A stretch of DNA of 64,000 nucleotides from an uncultured Erysipelotrichaceae bacterium (GCA_947649125.1 CANSQL010000001.1:62001-126000); one strand, 5' to 3'; positions 10,235 to 18,903 are shown, counted from the first letter of the stretch. The notes: generated by a model not told the origin, from the sequence alone. A program made the numbers and translations.

Positions 10235-10564
10235 TTACATCAGACTTTTATAGCGAATTGCCGCTGCGAAGCTTGAAAACGGTACAAATACCGCCAATGC
10301 CATAAAGGCCAATACATCGATGTTTGCCGTAAAGCCCTGAAGTTCGTAAAGATATGCCAAAACTGCCAAATAGACAGCACATAAAATGAAATCCTTGCCT
10401 TCCAGTGTCTTGCAGTTTTCTTGATAAAAGGATTTGGATATGATTAAGAAAATCAAAAACAGCGGAATGCTTTCATAGATCACCGGATCGATAAAGCACA
10501 TCATATGACCGAAGCAAAGCAGCAGGCAATATAATACAGTTGCGGTAAACAGATTCAGCAGCAT
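10235..10564 (-). CDS. Small membrane protein, last gene of comG cluster
   Basis: A 109-residue hydrophobic protein with about four membrane segments: an N-terminal LLNLFTATVLYCLLLCFGHM, a second at ESIPLFLIFLIIS, a third at FILCAVYLAVLAYLY and a fourth at VLAFMALAVFVPFSSFAAAI. No family is recognised. GAGGTG precedes its ATG, and it begins 25 nt after the comGG-like gene, so it should be cotranscribed with the competence genes. Whether it takes part in DNA uptake is not known. Confidence 0.65.
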   Translation of the reverse strand: MLLNLFTATVLYCLLLCFGHMMCFIDPVIYESIPLFLIFLIISKSFYQENCKTLEGKDFILCAVYLAVLAYLYELQGFTANIDVLAFMALAVFVPFSSFAAAIRYKSLM

Positions 10565-10589
10565 AACGACACCTCTGTGATTATCATGG

Positions 10590-11126
10590 TTATTTCACTG
10601 AGATATATACCAAATCATTGATGCTTTCATCAGAAATTGAATAGCTCAACTGTAGCTGTTTGTTATTTAAGTGAATCATACAGCTTTCCTCATCGTATTC
10701 AATGGAAATGCGAATATCGTGATATATAAATGTCTCCGGCTTGGAAATACAGGCTGCTTCCTGTGCTTGCCTATCAAATTCAAGTTCGATCTTTGTTTCA
10801 TTTTCCTTATCCGCATCCTTAAACACTTCTTTCCCGTCTGTATCGATTTCAAATTCGGTATCTGTATCCTCTTGGGTATAATTTTGTTCGATATCAATCA
10901 TACACTGCTTCATCTGTGACAAGCGCTCCTTTGTTCGATAGATGGAAGCGATTTGTGCATCATAAAGCAGCATATTCTGCTTGGCATTTTTCAGTGATAC
11001 TGCCGAAGCAATTATCAATACAGCGGCAATCGTAACGATATTCAGCCACATAAGTGCATAGATGCTGAAAAAGCCGTTATTTTTCACAGCCGAGCACCGC
11101 ACCTTTCTTTTGATGATTTCGTTCAT
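10590..11126 (-). CDS. ComGG-like pseudopilus protein
   Basis: A 178-residue protein with a single N-terminal membrane helix (FFSIYALMWLNIVTIAAVLI) and a long acidic extracellular tail. It occupies the comGG slot at the end of the pseudopilin series and lacks a clear prepilin cleavage motif, as is usual for ComGG. The listed ATG overlaps the comGF-like gene by 50 nt. A GTG at 11085-11087 (protein VKNNGFFSIYAL) is an alternative start with only a short overlap. Identification rests on position and topology more than on sequence. Confidence 0.6.
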   Translation of the reverse strand: MNEIIKRKVRCSAVKNNGFFSIYALMWLNIVTIAAVLIIASAVSLKNAKQNMLLYDAQIASIYRTKERLSQMKQCMIDIEQNYTQEDTDTEFEIDTDGKEVFKDADKENETKIELEFDRQAQEAACISKPETFIYHDIRISIEYDEESCMIHLNNKQLQLSYSISDESINDLVYISVK

Positions 11127-11481
11127 AGCTCATATGATAACAGCTGCCTGACCTTGTAAAGCGAACACTGTCGATATCCTGCAGGATTACCTCAAAGCCC
11201 TTCCGCTTTACCAAAGCATTTTTATATTGGGTGAAATAAAAATCCTCTTGATGATAGATAAAATGAAGCTCATTTTGAACGATCCGAATGCTTTTACTTT
11301 GTGCCAGTATCAGCTGAAGCTGCTTGATCGCCAAAATGTCCTCAGCTTCATGATTTATCCTTGTACTCTTAACGATGATCAGTGCTGTTTGCGATAACAC
11401 AATACAAAATACAGCGGCACATAATAAGGACAACAATGCTTCAATCATCGTAAAGCCCTGTTCCTGCTTCATAGATTTCAT
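11077..11481 (-). CDS. ComGF-like pseudopilin
   Basis: The N-terminus carries a type IV prepilin signal (QEQG|FTMIEALLSLLCAAVFC): Gly before the cleavage site, Phe as first mature residue, Glu at position +5, then a hydrophobic helix. The 134-residue size and its place between the comGE- and comGG-like genes match ComGF, a minor pseudopilin of the DNA-uptake pseudopilus. Processing requires a prepilin peptidase (ComC), which is not in this window. A second in-frame Met three codons in (MKQEQGF) is an equally possible start. Confidence 0.75.
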   Translation of the reverse strand: MKSMKQEQGFTMIEALLSLLCAAVFCIVLSQTALIIVKSTRINHEAEDILAIKQLQLILAQSKSIRIVQNELHFIYHQEDFYFTQYKNALVKRKGFEVILQDIDSVRFTRSGSCYHMSYERNHQKKGAVLGCEK

Positions 11482-11620
11482 AAATATCTAAATTCTCCTT
11501 TGTTTTTAATGAGCTGTGAAAGCCCTTCAGTGCACTTGTAAGCATCAGCAGCAGAATCATCACAAGCATTAAGGCAATCAAAGCATCCAACATCATAAAG
11601 CCCTGTTCATTTTTTAACAT
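11441..11620 (-). CDS. ComGE-like pseudopilin (59 aa)
   Basis: A short gene in the gap between comGD and comGF. From ATG 11618-11620 it reads MLKNEQG|FMMLDALIALML and ends at a TGA at 11441-11443. It has a prepilin-type leader with Gly at -1 and a hydrophobic helix, but Asp instead of Glu at +5. It overlaps comGD by 14 nt and comGF by 41 nt, like the overlapping comG genes of other Bacillota. Without it the operon would lack comGE. The short tail after the helix makes it smaller than typical ComGE proteins. Confidence 0.7.
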   Translation of the reverse strand: MLKNEQGFMMLDALIALMLVMILLLMLTSALKGFHSSLKTKENLDIYEIYEAGTGLYDD

Positions 11621-12005
11621 ACATGCGCCCGCTTCCCAGTTGAATCACAAGCTCACTGCTTTGGTCGAAACAGCGACAGTGAATCGTTTTTGCCTTATCT
11701 ACGTTACCGTTCGCATGGAAAATGACAAAGCCATCACAGCGCATGCCGATATCTACAGTAAGCACATCACTGATAAGCCTCGTTCCTTCAAAATCCACTC
11801 TGATATCGTTCATCTCTCGCATTGCCCTTCCCTGTATATACAACAAACGCTCCTTCAGTGCCGCTGTTTTCATATTCATCGTGTGATGATTGCCCTTGAA
11901 CAGCGGAAGCATGCCCGTTAAACAGATAAAGAGAGCCAGTACGATCAGCATTTCAACCATCGTAAAGCCGTTATCTTGCCTGTGCCTGACCGTTTGCGAT
12001 TTCAA
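11607..12005 (-). CDS. ComGD-like pseudopilin
   Basis: A 132-residue protein with a prepilin signal, RQDNG|FTMVEMLIVLALF (Glu at +5), and a beta-rich C-terminal part. It follows comGC with a 35-nt overlap, as ComGD does in Bacillota. It is expected to be a minor pseudopilin that helps initiate the short pilus used to bring DNA through the cell wall. Confidence 0.78.
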   Translation of the reverse strand: MKSQTVRHRQDNGFTMVEMLIVLALFICLTGMLPLFKGNHHTMNMKTAALKERLLYIQGRAMREMNDIRVDFEGTRLISDVLTVDIGMRCDGFVIFHANGNVDKAKTIHCRCFDQSSELVIQLGSGRMYVKK

Positions 12006-12273
12006 TCATTTCACCCGAAGGACAGCGGCGCTGTGATTCCTTGATATACCCTTCTGAAATCAGCTGTTGTACAGAGCTCGGTGATACGAGATGATCGATT
12101 TCATACAACAGAATCTGTGCATTGACAACTTCAATCAATGCCTCACAGCCCTTGTTTTGAATAATCTTTTGTTTTTGTTGAATATTGGGCAATGTCAATA
12201 AAAAAATCAATGCGATAATCGATAATACGATAATCATTTCTAATATAGTAAAACCATCTTGTTTTTTACTCAT
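11971..12273 (-). CDS. comGC: ComGC, major competence pseudopilin
   Basis: A 100-residue protein with the most canonical prepilin signal of the cluster: KKQDG|FTILEMIIVLSIIALIF. Two cysteines in the mature part (CEALIEVV and RRCPSGE) could form the intramolecular disulfide known for ComGC. It is the third gene after comGA and comGB, the conserved position for the major subunit of the transformation pseudopilus. Confidence 0.88.
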   Translation of the reverse strand: MSKKQDGFTILEMIIVLSIIALIFLLTLPNIQQKQKIIQNKGCEALIEVVNAQILLYEIDHLVSPSSVQQLISEGYIKESQRRCPSGEMIEIANGQAQAR

Positions 12274-12341
12274 AGTATTCTCCTCCTTTATGAGATAACA
12301 TATTGTTTAAAACAGTATTTGAGCCCTTCGCTCATTGTTGC

Positions 12342-13355
12342 TTACATTGTTTCCAAAAGCTGAAGCGGTATCAGCATGATTTGATACACCAAGATCACCA
12401 TACTGCCGACAAAGCCATACGAGCCGATTTGAATCCCTTTGCCGATACGCTTCAACAAACGCTTCCATGCTTCCTCTTGAAATTCCTGATACTGTACAAA
12501 TGCCGCTTCCATATTCTGCGTATGTGTTCCGATATGAAAATGCTTGATAAAATTCGCATCGAGCCAGATCTGTGAGTCAAGACATTCATTTAATGTAGTG
12601 CCGTTATTCAGCTGCTTCTCGATTTGTGTTGCACAAATTGATAACAGTGATGCTTGATCTAACTGTGATAAAAAGCTGAAAGCATTTCTTGTTGATATGC
12701 CGTGCCGTAAAAATTCAGTATAATAAGCAGCCAACAAATACGAACAGAACTGTTGCGGCAGTCTTGTAAAGCGCAGTCTATGCAGTACGAACAGCTTTAC
12801 AGACAATGATTTTTTCATTATCAGCATCAATAGAATACAAGTGATGATTCCCCATAAAACAATATGAGAAAACAGCTTTAACACAGCGACTGCATGTAAG
12901 AGAAAGCCATTCGAGGACATATCGAAGCCTTGCATAAGCTGCGGCAGTATAAACGATGTGAACATTGTCAGTGTTAAAAATGACATCAGAAATAAAAACA
13001 TGGGATAGCTCATTTCCTTCAACAGCTTGCTTTTCAACTGTTTTGTAATATCATCAATTGATAAGGCGGATAAAATCGCATTCGGCAATGAGGTTATGTT
13101 GAGAAAAAAGCGCAGATGCTCATAAAACGGCTCTCGATGTCCCTCGATAAGACATTCACTCAAGGGCTTGCCCTGTTCCATCGCATGAAATAAGCGTTGA
13201 TTGCCTTGAAGCATTTCATATGCCTCACGAAACGGATAGCCTTGATGTAAAAGCTGTGCCAATGCCTCCCACTCATAGCGCTTCAAGGTACAGATCGCCG
13301 CTTGCCGCTTCTGTTGAAATAAGTCCCGCGCGGATTGCCTGTTTGATTTTGGCAT
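12342..13355 (-). CDS. comGB: ComGB, competence pseudopilus membrane platform
   Basis: A polytopic inner-membrane protein of the GspF/PilC/ComGB family, which couples the ComGA ATPase to pseudopilus assembly. GspF-like segments are visible: EALAQLLHQGYPFREAYEML, the Met/Phe-rich helix YPMFLFLMSFLTLTMFTSFI, and a second GspF repeat with SFLSQLD and QLNNGTTLNECL. The start at 13353-13355 is chosen because AGGA lies 5-6 nt upstream; this overlaps comGA by 83 nt. It then has 337 residues, near the family length. Confidence 0.88.
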   Translation of the reverse strand: MPKSNRQSARDLFQQKRQAAICTLKRYEWEALAQLLHQGYPFREAYEMLQGNQRLFHAMEQGKPLSECLIEGHREPFYEHLRFFLNITSLPNAILSALSIDDITKQLKSKLLKEMSYPMFLFLMSFLTLTMFTSFILPQLMQGFDMSSNGFLLHAVAVLKLFSHIVLWGIITCILLMLIMKKSLSVKLFVLHRLRFTRLPQQFCSYLLAAYYTEFLRHGISTRNAFSFLSQLDQASLLSICATQIEKQLNNGTTLNECLDSQIWLDANFIKHFHIGTHTQNMEAAFVQYQEFQEEAWKRLLKRIGKGIQIGSYGFVGSMVILVYQIMLIPLQLLETM

Positions 13356-14271
13356 AGATATCCTCATGCCGATCGATTGCTTGGTTTGCCAAGGCCTTTC
13401 GGAGCTGTGCTCCTTGCAGAATTTCATAAATACAGATTCGCTCCTTTTCTTTTTGTTGATGAGGATACAGTCGCTGTGAACATACAGCTGTCAATGTATC
13501 CGATAAATCATGATTACTGATACCAAGCTCATTTAAGCGCTTGATTGCCTCTGCGGCATTTTTGGCATGGACGCAGGAGAAAACCATATGACCGCTCAAG
13601 GCACAGCGATAAGCCATTCGGGCACTGTAGGCATCACGGATTTCACCGATCATTATCACATCGGGATCATGACGCATAAATTGGCGGATTCCTTCCTCAT
13701 ACGTAAAGCCTGCCGCTTCATTCACCTGCAGCTGCACAAAACGCTCATCATGAATTTCAATCGGATCCTCCAGGGTCATGATTTTATGGCGACCGATGGC
13801 GGCAATTTCCGATAATAAGGCATAAAGTGTCGTTGTCTTCCCGCTGCCGGTAGGCCCCGAAAGAATCACCATACCGCTTGTCTGTTTGATCCAACCCTCA
13901 AAAATCGCTGTTTGTTTCTCATCATGACTCAATTCCTTTAACGCAATTCGATGATGATTGTTTAAAATTCGCAGTACTCCGGTTTGCGTATCATACGATG
14001 AAATCAGTGAAAAACGAAAGGATAAGGTCATTTGATTCCAGACAAAGGAAAAGCTGCCTGATTGCGGCTTGTCACTGTTTCCTAAATCCAAATCCGCAAT
14101 ATATTTCAGATAGTGAAACAGCTTGACGTTAAAGGCTGCACTGTGGATAGTCTCCATTCCCTGTTTGCCTCGCATCATAATTTTTAAGCAGTTATGATGA
14201 TAATGAAAATGAATATCGGTAGCTTGTTTTCTCATCGCCAGGCTTATTAATTGATACAGCATGTTTTGCAT
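13273..14271 (-). CDS. comGA: ComGA, competence pseudopilus assembly ATPase
   Basis: A secretion ATPase of the GspE/PilB/ComGA family that powers pseudopilus growth for DNA uptake. Visible motifs are Walker A GPTGSGKTTTLYALL, the Asp box in MTLEDPIEIHDERF, Walker B DPDVIMIGEIRD and the His box AYRCALSGHMVFSCVHAKN. It has 332 residues, lacking the long N1 domain of PilB, as is normal for ComGA. It is the first gene of comGA-GB-GC-GD-GE-GF-GG plus one membrane gene. GGAGGTGATTAA precedes the ATG. No ComK-box-like pair was identified upstream. Confidence 0.94.
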   Translation of the reverse strand: MQNMLYQLISLAMRKQATDIHFHYHHNCLKIMMRGKQGMETIHSAAFNVKLFHYLKYIADLDLGNSDKPQSGSFSFVWNQMTLSFRFSLISSYDTQTGVLRILNNHHRIALKELSHDEKQTAIFEGWIKQTSGMVILSGPTGSGKTTTLYALLSEIAAIGRHKIMTLEDPIEIHDERFVQLQVNEAAGFTYEEGIRQFMRHDPDVIMIGEIRDAYSARMAYRCALSGHMVFSCVHAKNAAEAIKRLNELGISNHDLSDTLTAVCSQRLYPHQQKEKERICIYEILQGAQLRKALANQAIDRHEDIYAKIKQAIRAGLISTEAASGDLYLEAL

Positions 14272-14413
14272 TTAATCACCTCCTATATTACATCTACACA
14301 CGGAATTGGAAAAATACAAAAAAAACTTAATTTTTTTTATTTTTGATTCTTGTGATAAGTGACAACGGAAAAGAAAGTGGATATATGAACTGATAAATCA
14401 CCAAAAAGCCGAT

Positions 14414-14438
14414 AAAAAAAGCACAGCGTGTGCCGTGC
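14414..14438 (-). terminator. Intrinsic terminator after the MBL-fold hydrolase gene
   Basis: On the minus strand a 7-bp stem (GCACGGC/GCTGTGC, one G-U pair) with an ACAC loop at 14421-14438 is followed by seven U. It separates the hydrolase transcript from comGA. Confidence 0.85.
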
Positions 14439-14458
14439 CTATCTTTATTAATTTGTTA

Positions 14459-15073
14459 TTAATTTAAAAACGGATTATGTAGCAGCTCCTCTTGAAGCGT
14501 AGTCGTAGGACCGTGTCCCGGATAAATCTTTAAATTCGCATCCATTTGTTTGATTTTCTGCAGTGTTTGAACCATCTTTGGATTAGAACCGGTAATCAGA
14601 TCGGTTCTGCCGATGCTGCCTTGAAACAGGACATCCCCGCAGATCATATTGCCTTCCCACAGTAATAAGGAGCTTCCCTCACTATGTCCCGGAGCATCGA
14701 TCAACTCAAAAGCGAACTCACCGATTTGATTGATTCCCGGCTCCAGTCCGATGACCTCAGTTTTTAATATGACTTCATTGTCCATCCCTGCCGATACATT
14801 TAAATAAGGATTCGTCAGCAACGGGATATCCAGTGGATTCATATAAACGGCGCAGTCGTAATATTTCGCTAACGGATCGACGCCGGCAATATGATCAAAA
14901 TGTCCGTGAGTCAAATAAATTCCGTCAACAAAGCCGCCCTGCAGCTCTATCAGCTTTTGAATTTTGGGGCTTTTACTGCCCGGATCAACAATCAAAACAT
15001 GTCTGTTTTTCCACAGCAAATAACAGTTTGCCGCATAGCTGCCTAATACCAGGGAATCAATCTTAGTGTTCAT
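14459..15073 (-). CDS. MBL-fold metallo-hydrolase (YqgX/GloB-like)
   Basis: A 204-residue metallo-beta-lactamase-fold protein. The zinc ligands are in LTHGHFDHIAG, DAPGHSEGS and YPGHGPTTT. Short, stand-alone members like this hydrolyse thioesters such as S-lactoylglutathione or related thiol adducts; the C-terminal glutathione-binding domain of GloB II is absent, so the true substrate is uncertain. In B. subtilis the homologue YqgX is encoded just upstream of the comG operon, the same arrangement seen here. Confidence 0.88.
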   Translation of the reverse strand: MNTKIDSLVLGSYAANCYLLWKNRHVLIVDPGSKSPKIQKLIELQGGFVDGIYLTHGHFDHIAGVDPLAKYYDCAVYMNPLDIPLLTNPYLNVSAGMDNEVILKTEVIGLEPGINQIGEFAFELIDAPGHSEGSSLLLWEGNMICGDVLFQGSIGRTDLITGSNPKMVQTLQKIKQMDANLKIYPGHGPTTTLQEELLHNPFLN

Positions 15074-15091
15074 GAGTATCTCCTCTCTAAT

Positions 15092-15117
15092 AAAAAAGAC
15101 CTTCGGGGCCCTTTTTA
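15092..15117 (-). terminator. Intrinsic terminator after rpmG
   Basis: GGCC/GGTC with a CCGAA loop, extended by A-U pairs, and a run of six U on the minus strand. The hairpin begins within the rpmG stop region, so read-through into the hydrolase gene should be limited. Confidence 0.6.
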
Positions 15118-15264
15118 TTTTTTCTCTTTATGTAAAGTTTTCTTGTTACAACGTGGGCAAAATTTATTGATCTGCATACGTTCCGGATTTTTACGTTTAT
15201 TTCGTGTTCCGATGTAGTTTTCTTCTCCACACTCCGAGCACTTGAAAGTAATACGATCTCTCAT
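15115..15264 (-). CDS. rpmG: 50S ribosomal protein L33
   Basis: A 49-residue gene reading [20 protein letters not shown] and ending with a lysine-rich tail. It has the L33 signature around [18 protein letters not shown]. Both CxxC pairs (C9/C12 and C36/C39) are present, so this is the zinc-binding form of L33; many Bacillota also carry a zinc-free paralogue used in zinc limitation. GGAGG lies 6 nt before the ATG at 15262-15264. Confidence 0.96.
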   Translation of the reverse strand: MRDRITFKCSECGEENYIGTRNKRKNPERMQINKFCPRCNKKTLHKEKK

Positions 15265-15295
15265 GTTATACCTCCTCGTCCTTACTTGCTATAGC

Positions 15296-15325
15296 ATTAT
15301 AGCATACAATGGTGTAAAATGCTAA
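15296..15325 (-). promoter_or_regulatory. Extended -10 promoter of rpmG
   Basis: On the minus strand TGC-TATAAT (15296-15304) is an ideal extended -10, with TTAGCA (15320-15325) as a weak -35 at 18 nt. It lies about 30 nt upstream of the rpmG ATG. Confidence 0.65.
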
Positions 15326-15362
15326 TATTTTTTGTTAAACTGTTATAAATACGTGCTAAACC

Positions 15363-17441
15363 TCAAGGCTTCAACTCATAATAGGCTTTAATGACCTTCG
15401 GCATGATTTCGCTCGTACAAAGATTACCGCCTAAATTGTTGACATTTGATGAAGTCGGAGCGGCACAGACGAAGGCCACCTCAGGCTTTTCGTAAGGCCA
15501 AAAACCAATCAATGAGGAATTCGTTGATTCATGACCGTTGATCGTTACCTCGGCAGTTCCTGTTTTCGCAGCGATATTATGTCCGATCGTTGCCAAGGCG
15601 GAGCCGCAGTGATAGCCGCTGCCGGCAACACATTGGCGAAAACCCTCTCTTACCGTTTTCAAATTTTTATTATTGTCGCTTAAGGTAGATAATACCTCCG
15701 GTTCATTGACATATACCAAGGAATCACTATTGACTCCGAACGCCCCGCTGACTAAGCGAGGCTTAACTTTTTTACCGCCGTTTGCGATCGTTGAAACATA
15801 CTGCAGAAGCTGAATCGGTGTATAGTTGTCATACTGTCCGAAAGAGAAATATAATAGATCGCCCGCAGTTTCCCGATTGCCGGTAAACGCAAGCTGCTCG
15901 TTCGGAACATCCAAGCCGGTCAGCACCCCCAACCCAAACATAGAATAATAATTCCGCATCAGCTTAAATACGGCCGCCGCATCATCAATTACCAACGGCC
16001 CGTTAGGAATATATGTGCTTTTCGCCAACCGGATAGCGACATTCACCATATAAATATTACTTGATACGCGAAGCGCATCGACAGCATCTACATTGCCGTA
16101 GTTGCGATAGGAAGCAATTTGCGGTGTTCCGCTGATTCGCATCGGTCCGTCAAAAATCTGTTCATCTTTTTTGACAACGCCTTCATTTAAGCCCATAAAT
16201 ACAGTAGCACCCTTTACTACCGAGCCCGGTGTGTAGCCCTCAAGATAATTACCGCTGGCATAGTTTATAATTTCATCATCGCTTTTCAGCATTCCGCTCA
16301 TTGCGTAGATTTCACCGGTATTAGGATTCATCAATGATACAAACAAACGGTCCATATCCGGTCGATTTCCCTTTCCCGCATAGGTTTTCATCGTCTTTTT
16401 AAGGATATCATCAACCTTTTTTTGAAACTCAATATCAATCGTAAGCTGGATATCATAACCCTTTTTCCCCGAATTGACCTCGGTAAAGATGGCATTTCCG
16501 TCGGTATCGTATTTTATCGTGCTTATTTTAGAGGTTCCTGACAATAATTCCTCATACTGCTGCTCCAATCCGGATTTACCGACACGCGAATTCATCTCAT
16601 AGCCCTTAGCACTGTAATACTGCATCAATTCCGACGGAAGTCCCTGTTTACTCGTAGTAACCTGCCCCAACACATCACGCAGGGTATTTTCATACGGATA
16701 TTCACGCTTCCACGAACTGAAATCCACGTCAAATCCCGGGAAATCTGATTTATGTTCGGTCAAGTACGCAACCTTGTCCTCGTCAACGCTTTCCATGATA
16801 ACACGGGAATGAGAGCTTTGAGAATTGATCTCCATCGCATGATAAACGACCCATGCGGCTTTTGTAGAAGCATCCATTGCTTCATCGATCATTTCCTCGC
16901 TGATCCGCTCCAGCTTCAATTGATAAATTTCATCATCACTCAGCTTCAGCTCCGCTTCACTCAACAGATGATTTGCCTGATCGTTATAGCCGTTCGCATC
17001 GGTATGCAGTGTAATATAAGCGTCCTGCAGATCACGAAGCGTCAAGTCCTTTGTTGAGATGTCAAACTGTTTTGCGAATTTCATCGCAAGCTCCCACTGC
17101 TCCTCTGCTGTTACATTTTCCGTCGGATAGTAAGTGATATTCATTGAGCTTACGGTTTTTACGACCTGCTTGCCGTTTCGATCGATCATCTGTCCGCGCG
17201 GTGTGGAAATCACCTGCTTTTTCATTGAATAAATATCAAGCTTGGTCGCATATTCCTCTTTTTGTCTTACTTGAATATCAATTAAGCGTCCGGCAATGCA
17301 CACAAACAACAATACCGTTACAATCGCAACGATCGTCAGTCGCTTATTGACGATTTTCTGATAATCATTTTGCTTCTTTAATAAATCGCTGCTGCGACGC
17401 ATATGTTTGGCATCAATATCACGAAACGGATTTCTGAGCAC
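15363..17441 (-). CDS. Class B penicillin-binding protein (PBP2-type transpeptidase)
   Basis: A D,D-transpeptidase that cross-links peptidoglycan. It has a short cytoplasmic tail, one membrane helix (LTIVAIVTVLLFVCIAGRLI), a PBP dimer/pedestal domain (STPRGQMIDRNGK) and a C-terminal penicillin-binding domain with the active-site serine in PGSVVKGA, the SxN motif in VSSNIYMVN and KTG in AAKTGTAEV. The start is taken as GTG 17439-17441, because AAAGGAGG sits 8 nt upstream; upstream in-frame ATGs would add an implausible extension. It then has 692 residues. No PASTA repeats are seen, which argues against FtsI/PBP2x-type, but the division or elongation role is not settled. Confidence 0.92.
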   Translation of the reverse strand: MLRNPFRDIDAKHMRRSSDLLKKQNDYQKIVNKRLTIVAIVTVLLFVCIAGRLIDIQVRQKEEYATKLDIYSMKKQVISTPRGQMIDRNGKQVVKTVSSMNITYYPTENVTAEEQWELAMKFAKQFDISTKDLTLRDLQDAYITLHTDANGYNDQANHLLSEAELKLSDDEIYQLKLERISEEMIDEAMDASTKAAWVVYHAMEINSQSSHSRVIMESVDEDKVAYLTEHKSDFPGFDVDFSSWKREYPYENTLRDVLGQVTTSKQGLPSELMQYYSAKGYEMNSRVGKSGLEQQYEELLSGTSKISTIKYDTDGNAIFTEVNSGKKGYDIQLTIDIEFQKKVDDILKKTMKTYAGKGNRPDMDRLFVSLMNPNTGEIYAMSGMLKSDDEIINYASGNYLEGYTPGSVVKGATVFMGLNEGVVKKDEQIFDGPMRISGTPQIASYRNYGNVDAVDALRVSSNIYMVNVAIRLAKSTYIPNGPLVIDDAAAVFKLMRNYYSMFGLGVLTGLDVPNEQLAFTGNRETAGDLLYFSFGQYDNYTPIQLLQYVSTIANGGKKVKPRLVSGAFGVNSDSLVYVNEPEVLSTLSDNNKNLKTVREGFRQCVAGSGYHCGSALATIGHNIAAKTGTAEVTINGHESTNSSLIGFWPYEKPEVAFVCAAPTSSNVNNLGGNLCTSEIMPKVIKAYYELKP

Positions 17442-17765
17442 ACCGAACACCTCCTTTTGTCCTATTATTATAATACAAATCATGGCCCGATTACCAGTCC
17501 CATTCCGGTTTTTATCCATATCTTTCTCATGATTTATTTCATTCCTGTCCGCGGAAGCAGAAATCAATAAAAAACAGGATGTGTATTCTGAGTATATCAT
17601 AAGCTCAGCCGAGTCAACTGCATCGGTTGTTGTACACTGTTCTCTGTTTTATGATTCATAAGTATTTCACTCCTATAATATTTTCTGAATAAAAAGCATT
17701 TCACTCCTAACATTTTCTTTGCGTTTCACACAACAGATAAGTTATAATGTAAGTGAGGTGATTTT
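17442..17765. promoter_or_regulatory. Divergent intergenic region between PBP gene and ispG
   Basis: No gene is seen here. On the minus strand a TATAAT lies about 15 nt before the PBP Shine-Dalgarno (weak TGGTAA -35). Further up are TTGACT (17612-17617) and TATACT (17591-17596) with a short 15-nt spacer. The plus-strand ispG promoter is at the right end. The minus-strand frame of the PBP extends into this region but has no ribosome binding site there. Confidence 0.5.
17719..17748 (+). promoter_or_regulatory. Promoter of ispG
   Basis: TATAAT at 17743-17748, with TTGCGT at 17719-17724 as a weak -35 (18-nt spacer). The -10 ends exactly 17 nt before the ATG, so the leader is only about 10-12 nt and contains the GAGGTGAT ribosome binding site. 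Confidence 0.6.
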
Positions 17766-18830
17766 ATGATCCATACACGTAATCAAACAATATCAATGAC
17801 GGTCGGAAATATCGCACTCGGCGGTAATTCACACGTCATTATTCAATCCATGTGCAATACGAAAACTGAAAATACACAGGCAACGATTCAACAAATTCTC
17901 GATTTAGAAAAGGCCGGCTGTGAAATCGTTCGCTTAGCTGTGATCGATGAGGCTGATGCCAAGGCAATTAAAACAATCAAGAAGCATACGCATATTCCGT
18001 TGGTTGCGGATATTCATTATGATTATCGCATTGCCCTGATGGCAGCCGAATACGGAATCGATAAGATTCGTATCAATCCCGGAAATATCGGTAAAAGAGA
18101 AAATGTGGAAACCGTCGTAAAGGTATGTAAAGAAAAAAAGATACCGATCCGCATCGGCATTAATTCCGGTTCATTGGAAAAGGATATTCATGAAAAATAC
18201 GGCAAGCCGACAGCTGCGGGTATGATAGAAAGCGCCAAACGCCATGTCGATATATTGACTGCCTTTGATTTTCATGATATCTGTCTGTCGTTTAAATCCA
18301 GCGATCCGCTTCTTTGTATCGAGGCCTATCGCTTAGCGGCTGAGGTTTTCCCTTATCCGCTTCATCTCGGTGTTACCGAAGCCGGTACCTATATCGGAAG
18401 CGCAATCAAAAGCAGTATGGCACTCGGCACCCTATTAAACGAAGGCATCGGCAATACGATCCGTATTTCGGTCAACGGTGATCCGCTCCATGAAATCACG
18501 ATTGCCAAGCAGCTGTTGAAATGCTGCCGCTTGATCGATCATGTACCGAATTTAATTGCCTGTCCTACCTGCGGCCGCACACAGTGGGACATCAATTCCG
18601 TTGTCGCTGAAATCGAAGCATTTTTAAACGGAATTCACAGCGATATCACAGTCGCAGTCATGGGCTGTGCAGTAAACGGTCCCGGTGAGGCAAAGCATGC
18701 CGATATCGCCATCGCAGGCGGTAAAAAGGAAGGACTGTTGATCAAAAAAGGTGTAATCATCGAAAAGCTTCCGCAGGATAAAATCGTTGAGCGCTTGAAA
18801 CAGGAAATCCTGCATATGTGTGCACAATAA
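17766..18830 (+). CDS. ispG: 4-hydroxy-3-methylbut-2-en-1-yl diphosphate synthase (IspG/GcpE)
   Basis: The 4Fe-4S enzyme of the MEP isoprenoid pathway that reductively opens MEcPP to HMBPP. The 354-residue short bacterial form has an N-terminal TIM barrel with IQSMCNTKTENTQAT, VADIHYDYRIA and KIRINPGNIG. The C-terminal cluster domain has CPTCGRTQWD and MGCAVNGPGEAKHAD, which supply the three iron-sulfur cysteines. The start is fixed by GAGGTGATTTT-ATG. It is one of the few plus-strand genes and appears monocistronic, with a terminator at 18881-18903. Confidence 0.97.
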   Translation: MIHTRNQTISMTVGNIALGGNSHVIIQSMCNTKTENTQATIQQILDLEKAGCEIVRLAVIDEADAKAIKTIKKHTHIPLVADIHYDYRIALMAAEYGIDKIRINPGNIGKRENVETVVKVCKEKKIPIRIGINSGSLEKDIHEKYGKPTAAGMIESAKRHVDILTAFDFHDICLSFKSSDPLLCIEAYRLAAEVFPYPLHLGVTEAGTYIGSAIKSSMALGTLLNEGIGNTIRISVNGDPLHEITIAKQLLKCCRLIDHVPNLIACPTCGRTQWDINSVVAEIEAFLNGIHSDITVAVMGCAVNGPGEAKHADIAIAGGKKEGLLIKKGVIIEKLPQDKIVERLKQEILHMCAQ

Positions 18831-18880
18831 GCGAAATGATAAAATCTTGTATCAAACAATTCGATCGGTAATTTTCAAAG

Positions 18881-18903
18881 GCTGCATACTTCTGCAGCTT
18901 TTT
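18881..18903 (+). terminator. Intrinsic terminator after ispG
   Basis: GCTGCA-TACTTC-TGCAGC is a perfect 6-bp stem, followed by five T on the plus strand. Confidence 0.8.
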
